From Lewinellaceae bacterium (GTDB lineage: Bacteria; Bacteroidota; Bacteroidia; Chitinophagales; Saprospiraceae), in assembly GCA_016710765.1 (NCBI GenBank), contig JADJUJ010000007.1, positions 310,001 through 374,000 of the forward strand: a stretch of DNA of 64,000 bases. The letters are read 5' to 3'. The notes under the pieces were generated by a model. It saw only the letters and a program-made list of their open reading frames with translations. It did no database searches and was not told the origin of the DNA. Numbering within the stretch: the first letter of the stretch is position 1; every line of letters starts with the position of its first letter. Both the position numbers and the translations under genes were made by a program. Shown here in pieces: positions 37,816 to 46,715 of the stretch.

Positions 37816-39204
37816 TTACTGCTTCGGCAAGCGGGATTGTAGTGCAGCGTTTTCGGCTTCCAGTGTTTTGATGCGCTGGTCCATCTCAATCAGGTACAAA
37901 TAGATGTTTTCGATTTTTTCCATTTGCTGCTTTTGCGACGCACCGAGGTCCAATCCTTTGGCTTCAATCTCAGCGGCAGGGGCAATGCCCGGCAAGTGGC
38001 GGTTGTTTTCAACAAAGGCTGCAACTTCTGATAGGGGCGTCAGTTCGTAATCGGGTGCAAAAACGTAGTCGGGCCAGGCGCCGGGCAGTTCTACCAGTAC
38101 CTCGTCGGTAATGATGCCACCGCGAACACTCAGTGCGTAGCCATTGGCCATCGTAGCGGTACCAACACTCATGCGTTGCAGCACGGTAGCATTGTTGCCG
38201 ACGCTCAGGTTGTTGCCGATGGTGGCATTTGCATCGGCGGTGATGTTTTGCTGCGCTGTGATGTTTTGGGCTGCGGTAATGTTTTGTCCTCCAGCGATAT
38301 TGCCTTGAACACTCAGGCCCTGGTTCAGGGTGGTGTTGCCATCAACGCGCATGTCGCCGAGGTTTCGGGTGTTGCCGTTAATGGTGAGCAAAGCAGCCGG
38401 ATCAGGGGTAACCGTGCCGATGCCAACCTGCGTACCGTCGTCGAACAATTGACTGTCACCAAGCGAATTGGGTGCTGTGAACTTGGCAATGCGGTTGGGC
38501 GTGCCGTTGATATCTTCTCCAGTGAGTAATTTGTACCAATTGGCGCCTGCCCAGCTGTTCGCATTGCCGTTGAAACGGCGGGTATAAATGCCGTCCTCGC
38601 CAAAAAACAGCTGGTGATCGAAGCTGCTGGCGCCTGGCGCCAGGGAAAGCAAGCCACCATGTGCGCCGGGACCGGCAGGCAAACCCAGCACATTGCGTTG
38701 TTTCAGTTCAAAATAGGCCTCATCGATGTAAGTATCAGGTGCGTCATCGGTGCTCTGGTTGTCATCGAAGTGGATTCGACCGAAAAAATCACCGCTGGTG
38801 TGGGTATTGCCATTCACGTCGAGGTTAAAGCCTGGTGTCATGGTGCCTACTCCTACGAGACCTTCTGCAGTAATAACCATGCGATCCTGCAGGATACCCG
38901 GGCCGGTACGGAATACCAGGTTGGCGGGTAGCCAGTTGGCCGAAACGGGGCCTGTTACAAAAGAACGAATAGAGGCGCCGGTGCGGATGGTGCCAGGCGC
39001 TTCGGAGAGAGCCTTCCAGTTGATCTCGCCAATGGTGTCACCCTGCTCGGTAGAGAGCAGTCCGTTTGGGCCACTTTTGTGAAAGTACATGTACAAGCTG
39101 GCTTTGGAGCCGCTCACTTGCGCATAGGCGCTTTGGAATTGCAGGCATACGAATGCCAGGAGAATCGGGAGGGAAATGCGTTTTTTCATTTGGTATGTTT
39201 TCAT
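37816..39204 (-). CDS. Secreted tail-fibre-like trimeric protein
   Basis: A 462-residue secreted protein. The signal peptide starts at the second Met (39189; MKKRISLPILLAFVCLQF, ends AYAQ). The middle carries GVGTMTPGFNLDVNG and VGIGTVTPDPAALLTING, repeats common in bacterial and phage tail-fibre-like proteins, then a degenerate repeat rich in QNIT and GNNL suggesting a beta-helix (about residues 295-345). The C-terminus (about 380-462) has YELTPLSEVAAFVENNRHLPGI and a coiled coil ending LEAENAALQSRLPKQ, a typical trimerising end in Bacteroidota. It probably acts as a surface fibre or adhesin. No phage genes surround it. Confidence 0.65.
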   Translation of the reverse strand: MKTYQMKKRISLPILLAFVCLQFQSAYAQVSGSKASLYMYFHKSGPNGLLSTEQGDTIGEINWKALSEAPGTIRTGASIRSFVTGPVSANWLPANLVFRTGPGILQDRMVITAEGLVGVGTMTPGFNLDVNGNTHTSGDFFGRIHFDDNQSTDDAPDTYIDEAYFELKQRNVLGLPAGPGAHGGLLSLAPGASSFDHQLFFGEDGIYTRRFNGNANSWAGANWYKLLTGEDINGTPNRIAKFTAPNSLGDSQLFDDGTQVGIGTVTPDPAALLTINGNTRNLGDMRVDGNTTLNQGLSVQGNIAGGQNITAAQNITAQQNITADANATIGNNLSVGNNATVLQRMSVGTATMANGYALSVRGGIITDEVLVELPGAWPDYVFAPDYELTPLSEVAAFVENNRHLPGIAPAAEIEAKGLDLGASQKQQMEKIENIYLYLIEMDQRIKTLEAENAALQSRLPKQ

Positions 39205-39289
39205 TTCATTAAAAAAATGCGGCAGTGCCGCGTTGACATACCATTAATGCAGTGCTCGATAAATTGTGAACACCCGTGACCGTTTTTTT

Positions 39290-39619
39290 CTAAAAAAGAC
39301 CTTTTTCTCCTCCTTTTGGACCGTAAAAAATAACCCAGGTACAAAAGTCATCGCTAAAATCAAGGAATCGATGTTCTATCCCGGCCGGTACAAAAAGCAA
39401 GTCGCCGGGGCCAAAAGATACCTGGGTGCTGCCATGTAGGAATTGCCCATGGCCATGTAGGACGATGTAAATATCGTCTTGTTCGTGCGGCTGCTGGAGG
39501 TCTAGTCCTTCGGGTTTGTACAATTCCACCGACATGGTTCCATGGCGGAAGAGTTCCAGGAAGGTACTACCTTCGTGGCCCGAAAGTTGTTTCAATGTGG
39601 CGGCGGATTTCAGTTGCAT
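39290..39619 (-). CDS. Cupin-domain protein
   Basis: A 109-residue single-domain cupin. Cupin motif 1 is YKPEGLDLQQPHEQDDIYIVLHG split around residues 34-56 with His and Glu/Asp ligands, and motif 2 is PGDLLFVPAGIEHRF (about 71-85). It probably binds a metal. Substrate unknown. It is divergent from mpg, with the two start codons about 12 bases apart. Confidence 0.78.
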   Translation of the reverse strand: MQLKSAATLKQLSGHEGSTFLELFRHGTMSVELYKPEGLDLQQPHEQDDIYIVLHGHGQFLHGSTQVSFGPGDLLFVPAGIEHRFLDFSDDFCTWVIFYGPKGGEKGLF

Positions 39620-39631
39620 AAACCTATTTTT

Positions 39632-40258
39632 TTGACAAAAGTACAGCCATACAAACGCTTAACAGCGGCATTTTACCAGCAAACCGATGTGGTTGCGCTG
39701 GCACAGGCGCTGTTGGGGAAAGTATTGGTAACCAACATCGATGGGGTTCAAACGGCGGGTATAATTTCCGAAACAGAAGCCTACCGCGCCCCCGATGACA
39801 GGGCCAGTCATGCCTGGAACAACCGCCGAACAAAGCGGACGGAAACGATGTTTCAGGCTGGAGGTTGCGCTTATATTTATCTGTGCTACGGTATTCACCA
39901 TCTTTTTAACGTGGTCACTGCGCCCGAGGACACCGCGCATGCTGTGCTGGTGCGGGCAATTGAACCGCTGGAGGGTTTGGATGTTATGCTGGAGCGACGG
40001 GGTGGTGCGGCGAAATATACAGGAAAGAAAATACGCCAACTTTGTTCGGGGCCGGGCGCGCTGAGTCAGGCACTCGGGTTGACCACTGTTTTGGATGGCC
40101 AATCACTGATTATACCCGATTCTCCGGTATGGATTGAGGACAGGGCTATAGCCATATCAGCGCCTGATATTGCCACAGGGCCCAGGATTGGCGTGTCGTA
40201 TGCCGGCGTGAGCGCAACATGGCCCTGGCGCTTTTGGATAAAAAATACAATTATTTAA
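39632..40258 (+). CDS. mpg: 3-methyladenine DNA glycosylase, MPG/AAG type
   Basis: A 208-residue alkyladenine glycosylase that excises alkylated purines and hypoxanthine. The active-site Glu is in ISETEAYRAPDDRASHAW, and the family motifs TETMFQAGGCAYIYLCYGIHH, AVLVRAIEPL, and LCSGPGALSQALGL follow. The start is TTG at 39632 (then ACA AAA GTA CAG), which gives MTKVQPYKRL; the longer in-frame reading from 39542 would run back over the divergent cupin gene. This is the second alkylation-repair glycosylase in the window, unrelated in fold to that at 20041. Confidence 0.85.
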   Translation: MTKVQPYKRLTAAFYQQTDVVALAQALLGKVLVTNIDGVQTAGIISETEAYRAPDDRASHAWNNRRTKRTETMFQAGGCAYIYLCYGIHHLFNVVTAPEDTAHAVLVRAIEPLEGLDVMLERRGGAAKYTGKKIRQLCSGPGALSQALGLTTVLDGQSLIIPDSPVWIEDRAIAISAPDIATGPRIGVSYAGVSATWPWRFWIKNTII

Positions 40259-40295
40259 ACCGGTCTTTTGACCATACTACGAAACCTACTGTCTT

Positions 40296-41012
40296 ATGCC
40301 AACCGGAATTTTATTAGATCAGCTCAGTTTTGTGAGTTGGAACAGAGAGCATTTGCTCTGGTTGGGAGCCGGTGCATTAAGCATTGTTGCCTGGCTTTAT
40401 TTGGGTGTCAGGCAAACAAGCGATTACAATAAACGGCTGGTTGGCCTGATTATGGGTCTGATTCCCGTGGTGATTTGGAACCTGGACAGCATTCGGTTGG
40501 CATTTGTAGCGCCAGCGCTGGAACTGGAAGATTTATTGCCATTTCATCTGTGCTATTTTTTGAATCTTATTTTGCCATTTATGTTGTGGCGGCGCTCTTT
40601 GCTGCTATTTGAGATCACTTATTTCATGGTTATGGCGGGCTGTTTTCAGGCCTTGTTAACGCCTGATTTACAGGCAACGTTTCCGAGCCATTTGAATATC
40701 CGCTATTTTGTGGTACACATTGGGTTGGTACAGAGCACCTTGTACGCTATCGTAGTGTACAAATTCAGGCCTACGCTCAAAGGCATGGGGAAAGCGATCA
40801 TTTGGGCCAACCTGTACCTGGCGTTTGTTGGTGGGCTCAACTGGTTGCTGGGCACCAATTTCATGTTTTTGCGCCGCAAGCCAGTTTCCTTTACCATTCT
40901 TGATTTTTTTGGCCAGTGGCCCTGGTATATCCTGCAAGGCGAAATCCTTGGCCTTCTATTATACTGGGTAGTGTATTTGCCCTTTTGGGTGCCAGCCAAA
41001 GTGCGGAATTAA
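40296..41012 (+). CDS. TIGR02206-family (YwaF-like) integral membrane protein
   Basis: A 238-residue membrane protein with six or seven hydrophobic segments. The conserved family features are LLPFHLCYFLNL (about 80-91), FPSHLNIRYFVVHIGLV (about 127-143) and FLRRKPVSFTILDFFGQWPWYI near the C-terminus. Function unknown. It follows mpg by 37 bases on the same strand and may share its transcript. Confidence 0.78.
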   Translation: MPTGILLDQLSFVSWNREHLLWLGAGALSIVAWLYLGVRQTSDYNKRLVGLIMGLIPVVIWNLDSIRLAFVAPALELEDLLPFHLCYFLNLILPFMLWRRSLLLFEITYFMVMAGCFQALLTPDLQATFPSHLNIRYFVVHIGLVQSTLYAIVVYKFRPTLKGMGKAIIWANLYLAFVGGLNWLLGTNFMFLRRKPVSFTILDFFGQWPWYILQGEILGLLLYWVVYLPFWVPAKVRN

Positions 41013-41022
41013 AGGTTCATTT

Positions 41023-42693
41023 TTACAATTCGGGTGCTTTTGTGTAAGCGTTTTGAACCTTTTGGTAAAACTGTTGGAATACCTCTTCCGGGATCTTATG
41101 CCGGATGGACTCCAAAAACTGGATGAGTTTGTTGTACTCATTTTCTGTTAGCACATCGTCCTCCATAAAAGTATTGAAGAGTTCCAGAAAGTTTTCGGTG
41201 ACATTTCGGGCAAATTGAATGCGTTTGGCTTTGTCTTCAATAAAGGCCAGGAAGTAGAGGGCTTCGGTGTAATTCAATTTTCGGTTCATGACCAACTCAT
41301 CAACATCAGTCTTAATAGATTCTAGTTGGAAGGAGGCTTCTTCTGCACTGATTTCCTGTTTTTCGAAGCTGCTGTACACCATCAGCGCGCGATCGCCGTA
41401 CAAGCGCATGAGTTGTTCCCGGCGCCGAAAAACCCACCAACCTGCCAGTGCCGTGAGCAATGCAGTGGCGATCACAACAGATATTTCCACCAGATAACCG
41501 GTATCCTGCAGGAATTGTATTTGCCGGGCTATAAGGTTGGTGCCGGGTTCGAGCCCTTGATGGTTAACGGTAAAATCCATTTTATCAAAGTCGCTGATAA
41601 AGAGCGGTTTGCCGGGCAACAGGGCATTGATATGGTTAATAAAGACCTGTTTTAGGGCATTGACATCGGAAGCTCGAAACATGGCACGGACATCACTTCC
41701 CTGCCCCAGTTGATACCCGGGGCCGTAGCGTTCCAGGATCATTTCATTGGATTTGGTGAAATAGTATAAAAAGCGATGCATTTGGGCGGTGTCTTGCAGG
41801 GCTGTCAGGCGGGAGGAATCGGCTGGAGCAGTTGCGCCTCGGGCAATTATTTTTACTTTTTGCTCCTGCAACCAATTCCAAAGCTCGTTTGGGTTGGGCT
41901 CCAGGGCATAGGGCCGACCCAGGCGTTTATAATGCTCTTCGTTGAGTTCTACCAGCGATCCCGGGCCGAGGTGCGTAACCGAAATCAGGTAAAAGTTTTT
42001 GGGTACCTTTACTTTGTACCCGTTGATGACGGCCTTTACCTTGGCGGTACTCAGCGCCTCCCAAAGTTCTGGTCCGAAAAAGGTTTCCGGGTTTATTTTG
42101 TCAAAATTATCGATGACGGTAGCAAAAGACTGCCCCGGCTGTTGCTGGCAGGAGTCCCAGAATGCCAACAATTTTCCGGGCAAAAAGATACCGTCCTCTG
42201 TTTCCCTGCCAATGTATTTTTTGTGGTATTCGAGGTCGAAAAGTGGGGCACAATCAATTTCCAGCAGGCGGTCGGGGCTTCCCGACAGCAGGCGGCCCAG
42301 GTGCTTGGAGTATTTGGTGGCGCCGGCGCCGGTCACACCGCCCAGCACAATGAATTGCTGTTGTTGGGTTTTTTTAACCAGGTTAACAAAGGGATCCCAT
42401 TCGATGTTGGAAAGGGAGGGTTGGGCCACCCAGTTCCATGCGCTGGAATCGCCAGGAACAAAGGGGGTGTGGTGGATCGAGCAAAACAGTTGCTGCAGTG
42501 AATCCGGGTGCTCGTACAATTGCCTCGGGTGTTGCCGAAGCACCTCACCCGTTTTTGCCCACAGCGGGTCGGGTTGGTTTTTCAAACCAAACCAAAACAA
42601 TACAGACAAAGCCAATAAAAAGGCGGTCTGCAGGAGACGACGGGGGGTGATTGAAAAAAACAATTCGGGAGGTTTTGAATCGCTAAGGTACAT
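41023..42693 (-). CDS. Two-helix membrane protein with a degenerate P-loop NTPase-like domain
   Basis: A 556-residue protein. TM1 is at about residues 20-37 (after basic TPRR), TM2 at about 403-425 (before basic FRRREQLMR), and a helical C-terminal domain of about 130 residues follows. Between the helices lies a region with GGVTGAGATKYSKHLGRLL (Walker A-like, about 117-135) and TVIDNFDKINPETFF (Walker B-like). The usual Walker lysine is replaced (GVTGAGAT), and by the positive-inside rule this region would be periplasmic, so ATP hydrolysis is unlikely. No family recognised. It is divergent from prfC. Confidence 0.6.
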   Translation of the reverse strand: MYLSDSKPPELFFSITPRRLLQTAFLLALSVLFWFGLKNQPDPLWAKTGEVLRQHPRQLYEHPDSLQQLFCSIHHTPFVPGDSSAWNWVAQPSLSNIEWDPFVNLVKKTQQQQFIVLGGVTGAGATKYSKHLGRLLSGSPDRLLEIDCAPLFDLEYHKKYIGRETEDGIFLPGKLLAFWDSCQQQPGQSFATVIDNFDKINPETFFGPELWEALSTAKVKAVINGYKVKVPKNFYLISVTHLGPGSLVELNEEHYKRLGRPYALEPNPNELWNWLQEQKVKIIARGATAPADSSRLTALQDTAQMHRFLYYFTKSNEMILERYGPGYQLGQGSDVRAMFRASDVNALKQVFINHINALLPGKPLFISDFDKMDFTVNHQGLEPGTNLIARQIQFLQDTGYLVEISVVIATALLTALAGWWVFRRREQLMRLYGDRALMVYSSFEKQEISAEEASFQLESIKTDVDELVMNRKLNYTEALYFLAFIEDKAKRIQFARNVTENFLELFNTFMEDDVLTENEYNKLIQFLESIRHKIPEEVFQQFYQKVQNAYTKAPEL

Positions 42694-42713
42694 GAAGACA
42701 AGGGATTATTGTC

Positions 42714-42721
42714 TACCTTTG
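42714..42721 (+). promoter_or_regulatory. Bacteroidota -7 promoter element (TACCTTTG) for prfC
   Basis: Exact match followed by CGCCC, 76 bases before the prfC ATG and just outside the divergent 41023-42693 gene. Confidence 0.5.
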
Positions 42722-42796
42722 CGCCCTCAAATCAACAGATTGTCCTCGCGAAGTTTCCACTTTTAGGCTGGAAACAAATGTTGCATAACGAACGTC

Positions 42797-44378
42797 ATGT
42801 CTACCTACTTACAAGAATTACACCGCCGCCGCACCTTTGCCATCATTGCGCACCCGGATGCCGGAAAGACTACCTTAACGGAAAAATTACTCCTTTTTGG
42901 TGGCGCCATCCAAACGGCAGGCGCCGTGAAAAGCAATAAAATTAAGAAGAGTACGGTCTCCGACTTTATGGAGATTGAGCGGCAGCGTGGTATTTCCGTC
43001 AGTACGTCGGTCATGGGGTTTGAGTACCGCAACCTGCAAATCAACATCCTGGATACCCCTGGACACGAAGACTTTGCGGAAGACACCTACCGTACCCTGA
43101 CAGCGGTGGACTCGGCCATTGTGGTAGTGGATGTGGCCAAGGGTGTGGAAACGCAAACCGAGAAACTCACCAAGGTGTGCCGTATGCGCGATACACCCAT
43201 CATCTTTTTCATCAACAAGCTCGACCGGGAAGGGCAGGATGCCTTTGATCTGGTGGATGAAATTGAGCAAAAACTCAACGTGAAGGTGCGACCCCTCTCC
43301 TGGCCTATTGGCATGGGACAGCGTTTTAAGGGGGTATACAATCTCTATGAGCGCAAGTTGGTATTGTATAACCCACACAGCAAGCAAGAAGAGGAAGATA
43401 TCATTGTTTTTGAGGACCTCATGCATCCGGATTTGGATCGTCTGGTGGGCGAAAGTGCAGCCCGTACCTTGCGGGAAGAGGTTGAAATGGTGGAAACGGT
43501 GTATCCTGCTTTTAACAAGGAAGACTATTTGTCGGGAGATATTTGCCCGGTTTTCTTTGGGTCGGCGGTTAACAATTTCGGCGTCAAGGAATTGCTGGAT
43601 TGTTTTGTCGAAATAGCACCCACACCCCGTCCGCGCCATACAGAAGAGCGGGATGTATTTCCCGAAGAGGAGCGTTTTTCCGGCTTCGTGTTCAAAATTT
43701 TTGCCAACATGGACCCGAAGCACCGCGACCGGATTGCGTTTCTGCGCATTTGCTCGGGTAAATTTGAGCGCAACAAAAACTACCGACATATCCGCCTGGG
43801 ACGCGACATGAAATTTCCCAGCCCAACCATGTTTATGGCCAGCAAGAAAACCTTGCTGGAGGAGGCCTATCCGGGGGATGTTGTCGGGCTTTACGACAGC
43901 GGAAACTTCAAGATCGGCGATACCTTGACCGAAGGGGAAATTCTCCACTTTAAAGGAATTCCAGCTTTTTCACCCGGAACAGTTCCGATACGTTGAAAAT
44001 GCGGACCCGCTGAAGCAAAAACAGTTTGCCAAGGGCCTGGACCAGTTGATGGATGAGGGCGTTGCGCAAATGTTTACCCGGAAATTGGATGGTCGCCGGA
44101 TTGTCGGCACGGTTGGCCAACTGCAATTTGAAGTGATTCAGCATCGCCTGGAATCGGAATACAATGCCAAATGCCGTTATGAGCCAGTGAGTTTGTTCAA
44201 GGCATGCTGGGTGCATTGCGACGACACAAAAGCCATGCAGGATTTTATGGACCGCCGTAAGCGCGATATTGCTGTCGACAGCGAAGGGAACACCGTTTTT
44301 CTGGCTGAAACAGCCTGGATATTACAAACGGCACAAGAGAATTTTCCAAAAATCGAATTCCGGTTTACCTCGGAATAG
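42797..44378 (+). CDS. prfC: Peptide chain release factor 3 (frameshifted)
   Basis: The GTPase RF3, which recycles RF1/RF2 from the ribosome; about 527 residues. All G motifs are present: AHPDAGKTTLTEK, RGISVSTSVMGF, DTPGHEDF and NKLDRE. The frame breaks at 43970-43974, where TCACCCGGAACAG probably should read TCACCGGAACAG; removing one C gives IPAFSPEQFRYVENADP, the family sequence, and the C-terminal domain continues to 44378. A programmed frameshift is not known for this gene. Lone gene with its own promoter. Confidence 0.9.
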
Positions 44379-44527
44379 TGGTGGCGGTGACTTTAGTCGC
44401 CGCTACTGGCGGTACTTTACTTTGGTTTTAGTTATACCCCAAAAAGCAAGCATGGCGGCATTGTTGTTGTAAATAAATTCTGGGCTCGTAATGGTCCAGG
44501 ACATTACCTTGCAATCGGCGGCCAATT

Positions 44528-45826
44528 TTACGGCTCAGTACCTGCCTGCGCCAGGGTATTCAAGGCTTTTCTTTCACAGTCGTTTTCGCCAAATTTAGGC
44601 TCGTCTGCTAGGGTGAAATACAAGAGCACGGCGACTATTGCCCAGCGGTAAGTTTGGGGACGAATCGTATTTTTTGTCGCAAGCAAAAAAGCAGTGGACC
44701 TGCCCCAAAAATAAAACAAGGCTACGAGAATTGGGCCAGCTGTGTCGTTTCGAATGATGTTCGGGCGGTATTCCCTGTATCCTCCCCAGGGCAACAGCAG
44801 CAGGTAAACCAGGATAAAAACTCCGATCCAGCGCAGCGCCCGCAACAGCGACTGGTGGTCGGCATTTTGTTTGTTCCTGTGGAGCAAATACCAGTTTGCC
44901 AATACCGCAGCGATCAGGATGCTTAAGCCTGGCTTCAAGCTCAGCATGGCGCCCAAGCCTTTGGCCAGAAGCCCATAGCGTTCCAATAAATTGGGGCCAT
45001 CAAGGGGTGTTTGGGGATCAAAACTGCCCAGATAATAGGAGTACAGACAAAGTGCAGCGAAAAATACCAGGTATGGCGCTTGCGGTTCTTTTACGGTGCG
45101 TTGCAAAGCCGCTACCCAGGAATGGGATGGAACCCGGTTTTTAATCGTAAAATAAGCCAAGAGGAACGCAGAAATGACTAAACTCACCCCAGGGATAAGC
45201 GGCCCGCTGAAAGCCAGCACAAGAGCCAATCCCAGCCAGACAATTTTGCTGATCCATCCGGACAAAACAGTCTGGCCTAAAACCAGGGACCTGTAAATAG
45301 GCCAAAACAAGAGCAACAACAGACCAAGTGGAAGTGCGTAAAAAAAGGTGTAGGTAATGGAATGGTCGATGATTCCCATGATCCCTGACAAAATACTGGT
45401 CTGGAAAATAGGCACGATCAGTGCAGCCAGAGGCAGGAAATTTCGGGACTCCGGTTTTTGATGAAGGTGCGCATAAGCCGACAACAGCAATAAAATAAGG
45501 ATTTGAATGAGGGTCTTGGCCAGGGCTGCCGTGGCATAAAGGCTGTCGATCGGGCTCATGAACCGTTGCAGGAAAAAGGGAACCGACCGAAACCAGGTTT
45601 TGGTAGCGTAATGGGCAAAAAAGCGGTTGGGCGTGATCGTTGGTTGCTGGCTGCTTATGGTGTTCCAGCCCAGAGGGTCGTCCCAAATGTGCTGGTACAT
45701 CCCATCGGGTAACACTACGCAGGAGAGGTCACCATCAAGGGGCATATTAAAGTGCTGAACGAAAGAATAGCCAGTATCCGCAAGCAGAAACAGCAGCAGC
45801 CCAAGCCATAAAACCATTTTGTTCAT
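44528..45826 (-). CDS. Polytopic membrane protein of unknown function
   Basis: A 432-residue protein with about nine or ten hydrophobic segments. The first helix (residues 4-24) is followed by an extracytoplasmic loop with NMPLDGDLSCVVLP and HIWDDPLGWNT. An acidic loop directly after the first helix is a feature of GT-C-fold glycosyltransferases, but no firm family motif is seen, so this is only a suggestion. It follows the 45840-46709 gene by 13 bases on the same strand. Confidence 0.55.
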   Translation of the reverse strand: MNKMVLWLGLLLFLLADTGYSFVQHFNMPLDGDLSCVVLPDGMYQHIWDDPLGWNTISSQQPTITPNRFFAHYATKTWFRSVPFFLQRFMSPIDSLYATAALAKTLIQILILLLLSAYAHLHQKPESRNFLPLAALIVPIFQTSILSGIMGIIDHSITYTFFYALPLGLLLLLFWPIYRSLVLGQTVLSGWISKIVWLGLALVLAFSGPLIPGVSLVISAFLLAYFTIKNRVPSHSWVAALQRTVKEPQAPYLVFFAALCLYSYYLGSFDPQTPLDGPNLLERYGLLAKGLGAMLSLKPGLSILIAAVLANWYLLHRNKQNADHQSLLRALRWIGVFILVYLLLLPWGGYREYRPNIIRNDTAGPILVALFYFWGRSTAFLLATKNTIRPQTYRWAIVAVLLYFTLADEPKFGENDCERKALNTLAQAGTEP

Positions 45827-45839
45827 GCGGACAAAAACG

Positions 45840-46709
45840 CTATTTTTTGGTATAAAAATGCACGATTGGAATGTCTACTGCTACAAACCCAAGCAGCCGC
45901 CAACCCCGGTCGTTTTGGATGTTCAGCTGTGCACCAGGGTCAATTTTTCTAAGGTTTGGGCCAACCTGTGCCCCGAAGCCGACGGAGATCGGGATGTCCC
46001 AACCCATGCCGTAAATGACAAAGGCGCCAGGCGCGAGGATGTTGCTCCATTCCAATGCTGGCAGGCTTTCGGTGTTGGCATCGTTGAAACGGTAGGCAGT
46101 GATGGCGCCAACGTCGATCAGGGAAGTGTAGAAACTCATGGCGCCGCGGTTACGGCCGAGCCCAAAATTGAGCCCAACCCCTATCGGCGCTGTTACCGCG
46201 AGCGTGTTGGCTTTGCCGGCTTCCTCAAGCGTTTCCGTGCCGTAGGCCAATCCGGTGTAGGCGTTGAGGCTGAAGGAAAATTTGGCGTGTTTTTTCATGG
46301 AGGAACTTCCTGGTGGTAGTGCAAACAACTCGATGGCCTGCTCCATTTCAGAAGGAGAATCGGCTTCTGCTACAGTAGCAATGAACATGCTGTATTTTTG
46401 GAAGCCCGTGCGAATTTTTCCGTCGAACTGCTCGGGTCCTAGAAAATGGTCCAGAAGTACAAGGCAGTTGGTGACGGCGAGCGTGTATTGCTTTTGCCGT
46501 ACGTTCAGGTTGAGGTTGTTGAGCTCGCGGAGGTCGGTGAGAAAGCGCTGTTCTATGCTATCCGTTTCGGGATCGGGGAGGATGATTTTTCTAAATTCCA
46601 GTCCCGATTCCAGCAGGGAGAAAAAGTTGTTGAAAAACTGGAAATAGACTTCGTAATTGCTGGAATCAGATCCCGTTTTGGTCGCCATCATTTGAACACT
46701 TTGTTGCAT
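45840..46709 (-). CDS. Outer-membrane beta-barrel-like protein, probably the C-terminal part of the upstream gene
   Basis: A 289-residue reading. The first 120 residues are helical (LLESGLEFRKIILPDPETDS); the rest alternates like membrane beta strands (KFSFSLNAYTGLAYG, TAPIGVGLNFGLG, DIPISVGFGAQVG, LLGFVAVDIPIVHF). It has no signal peptide of its own. It is in the same frame as the 46716-47813 gene and separated from it only by TGA and two codons, so the two are likely one protein of about 658 residues interrupted by a nonsense codon, the upstream part giving the signal peptide. Confidence 0.55.
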   Translation of the reverse strand: MQQSVQMMATKTGSDSSNYEVYFQFFNNFFSLLESGLEFRKIILPDPETDSIEQRFLTDLRELNNLNLNVRQKQYTLAVTNCLVLLDHFLGPEQFDGKIRTGFQKYSMFIATVAEADSPSEMEQAIELFALPPGSSSMKKHAKFSFSLNAYTGLAYGTETLEEAGKANTLAVTAPIGVGLNFGLGRNRGAMSFYTSLIDVGAITAYRFNDANTESLPALEWSNILAPGAFVIYGMGWDIPISVGFGAQVGPNLRKIDPGAQLNIQNDRGWRLLGFVAVDIPIVHFYTKK

Positions 46710-46715
46710 GGTTTG

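Noticed and set aside
37021..37842. A 273-residue plus-strand frame opposite the T9SS subtilase.
   Set aside because: Antisense shadow; no independent motif.
37816..39204. Prophage tail region suggested by the fibre-like protein.
   Set aside because: No other phage structural, lysis or integrase gene is nearby, and the protein has a signal peptide.
42887..43948. A 353-residue minus-strand frame opposite prfC.
   Set aside because: Antisense shadow of a conserved GTPase gene.
43965..43980. Programmed ribosomal frameshift in prfC.
   Set aside because: Programmed frameshifting is known for prfB, not prfC; the site lacks a slippery stop context, and many other genes here have similar indels.
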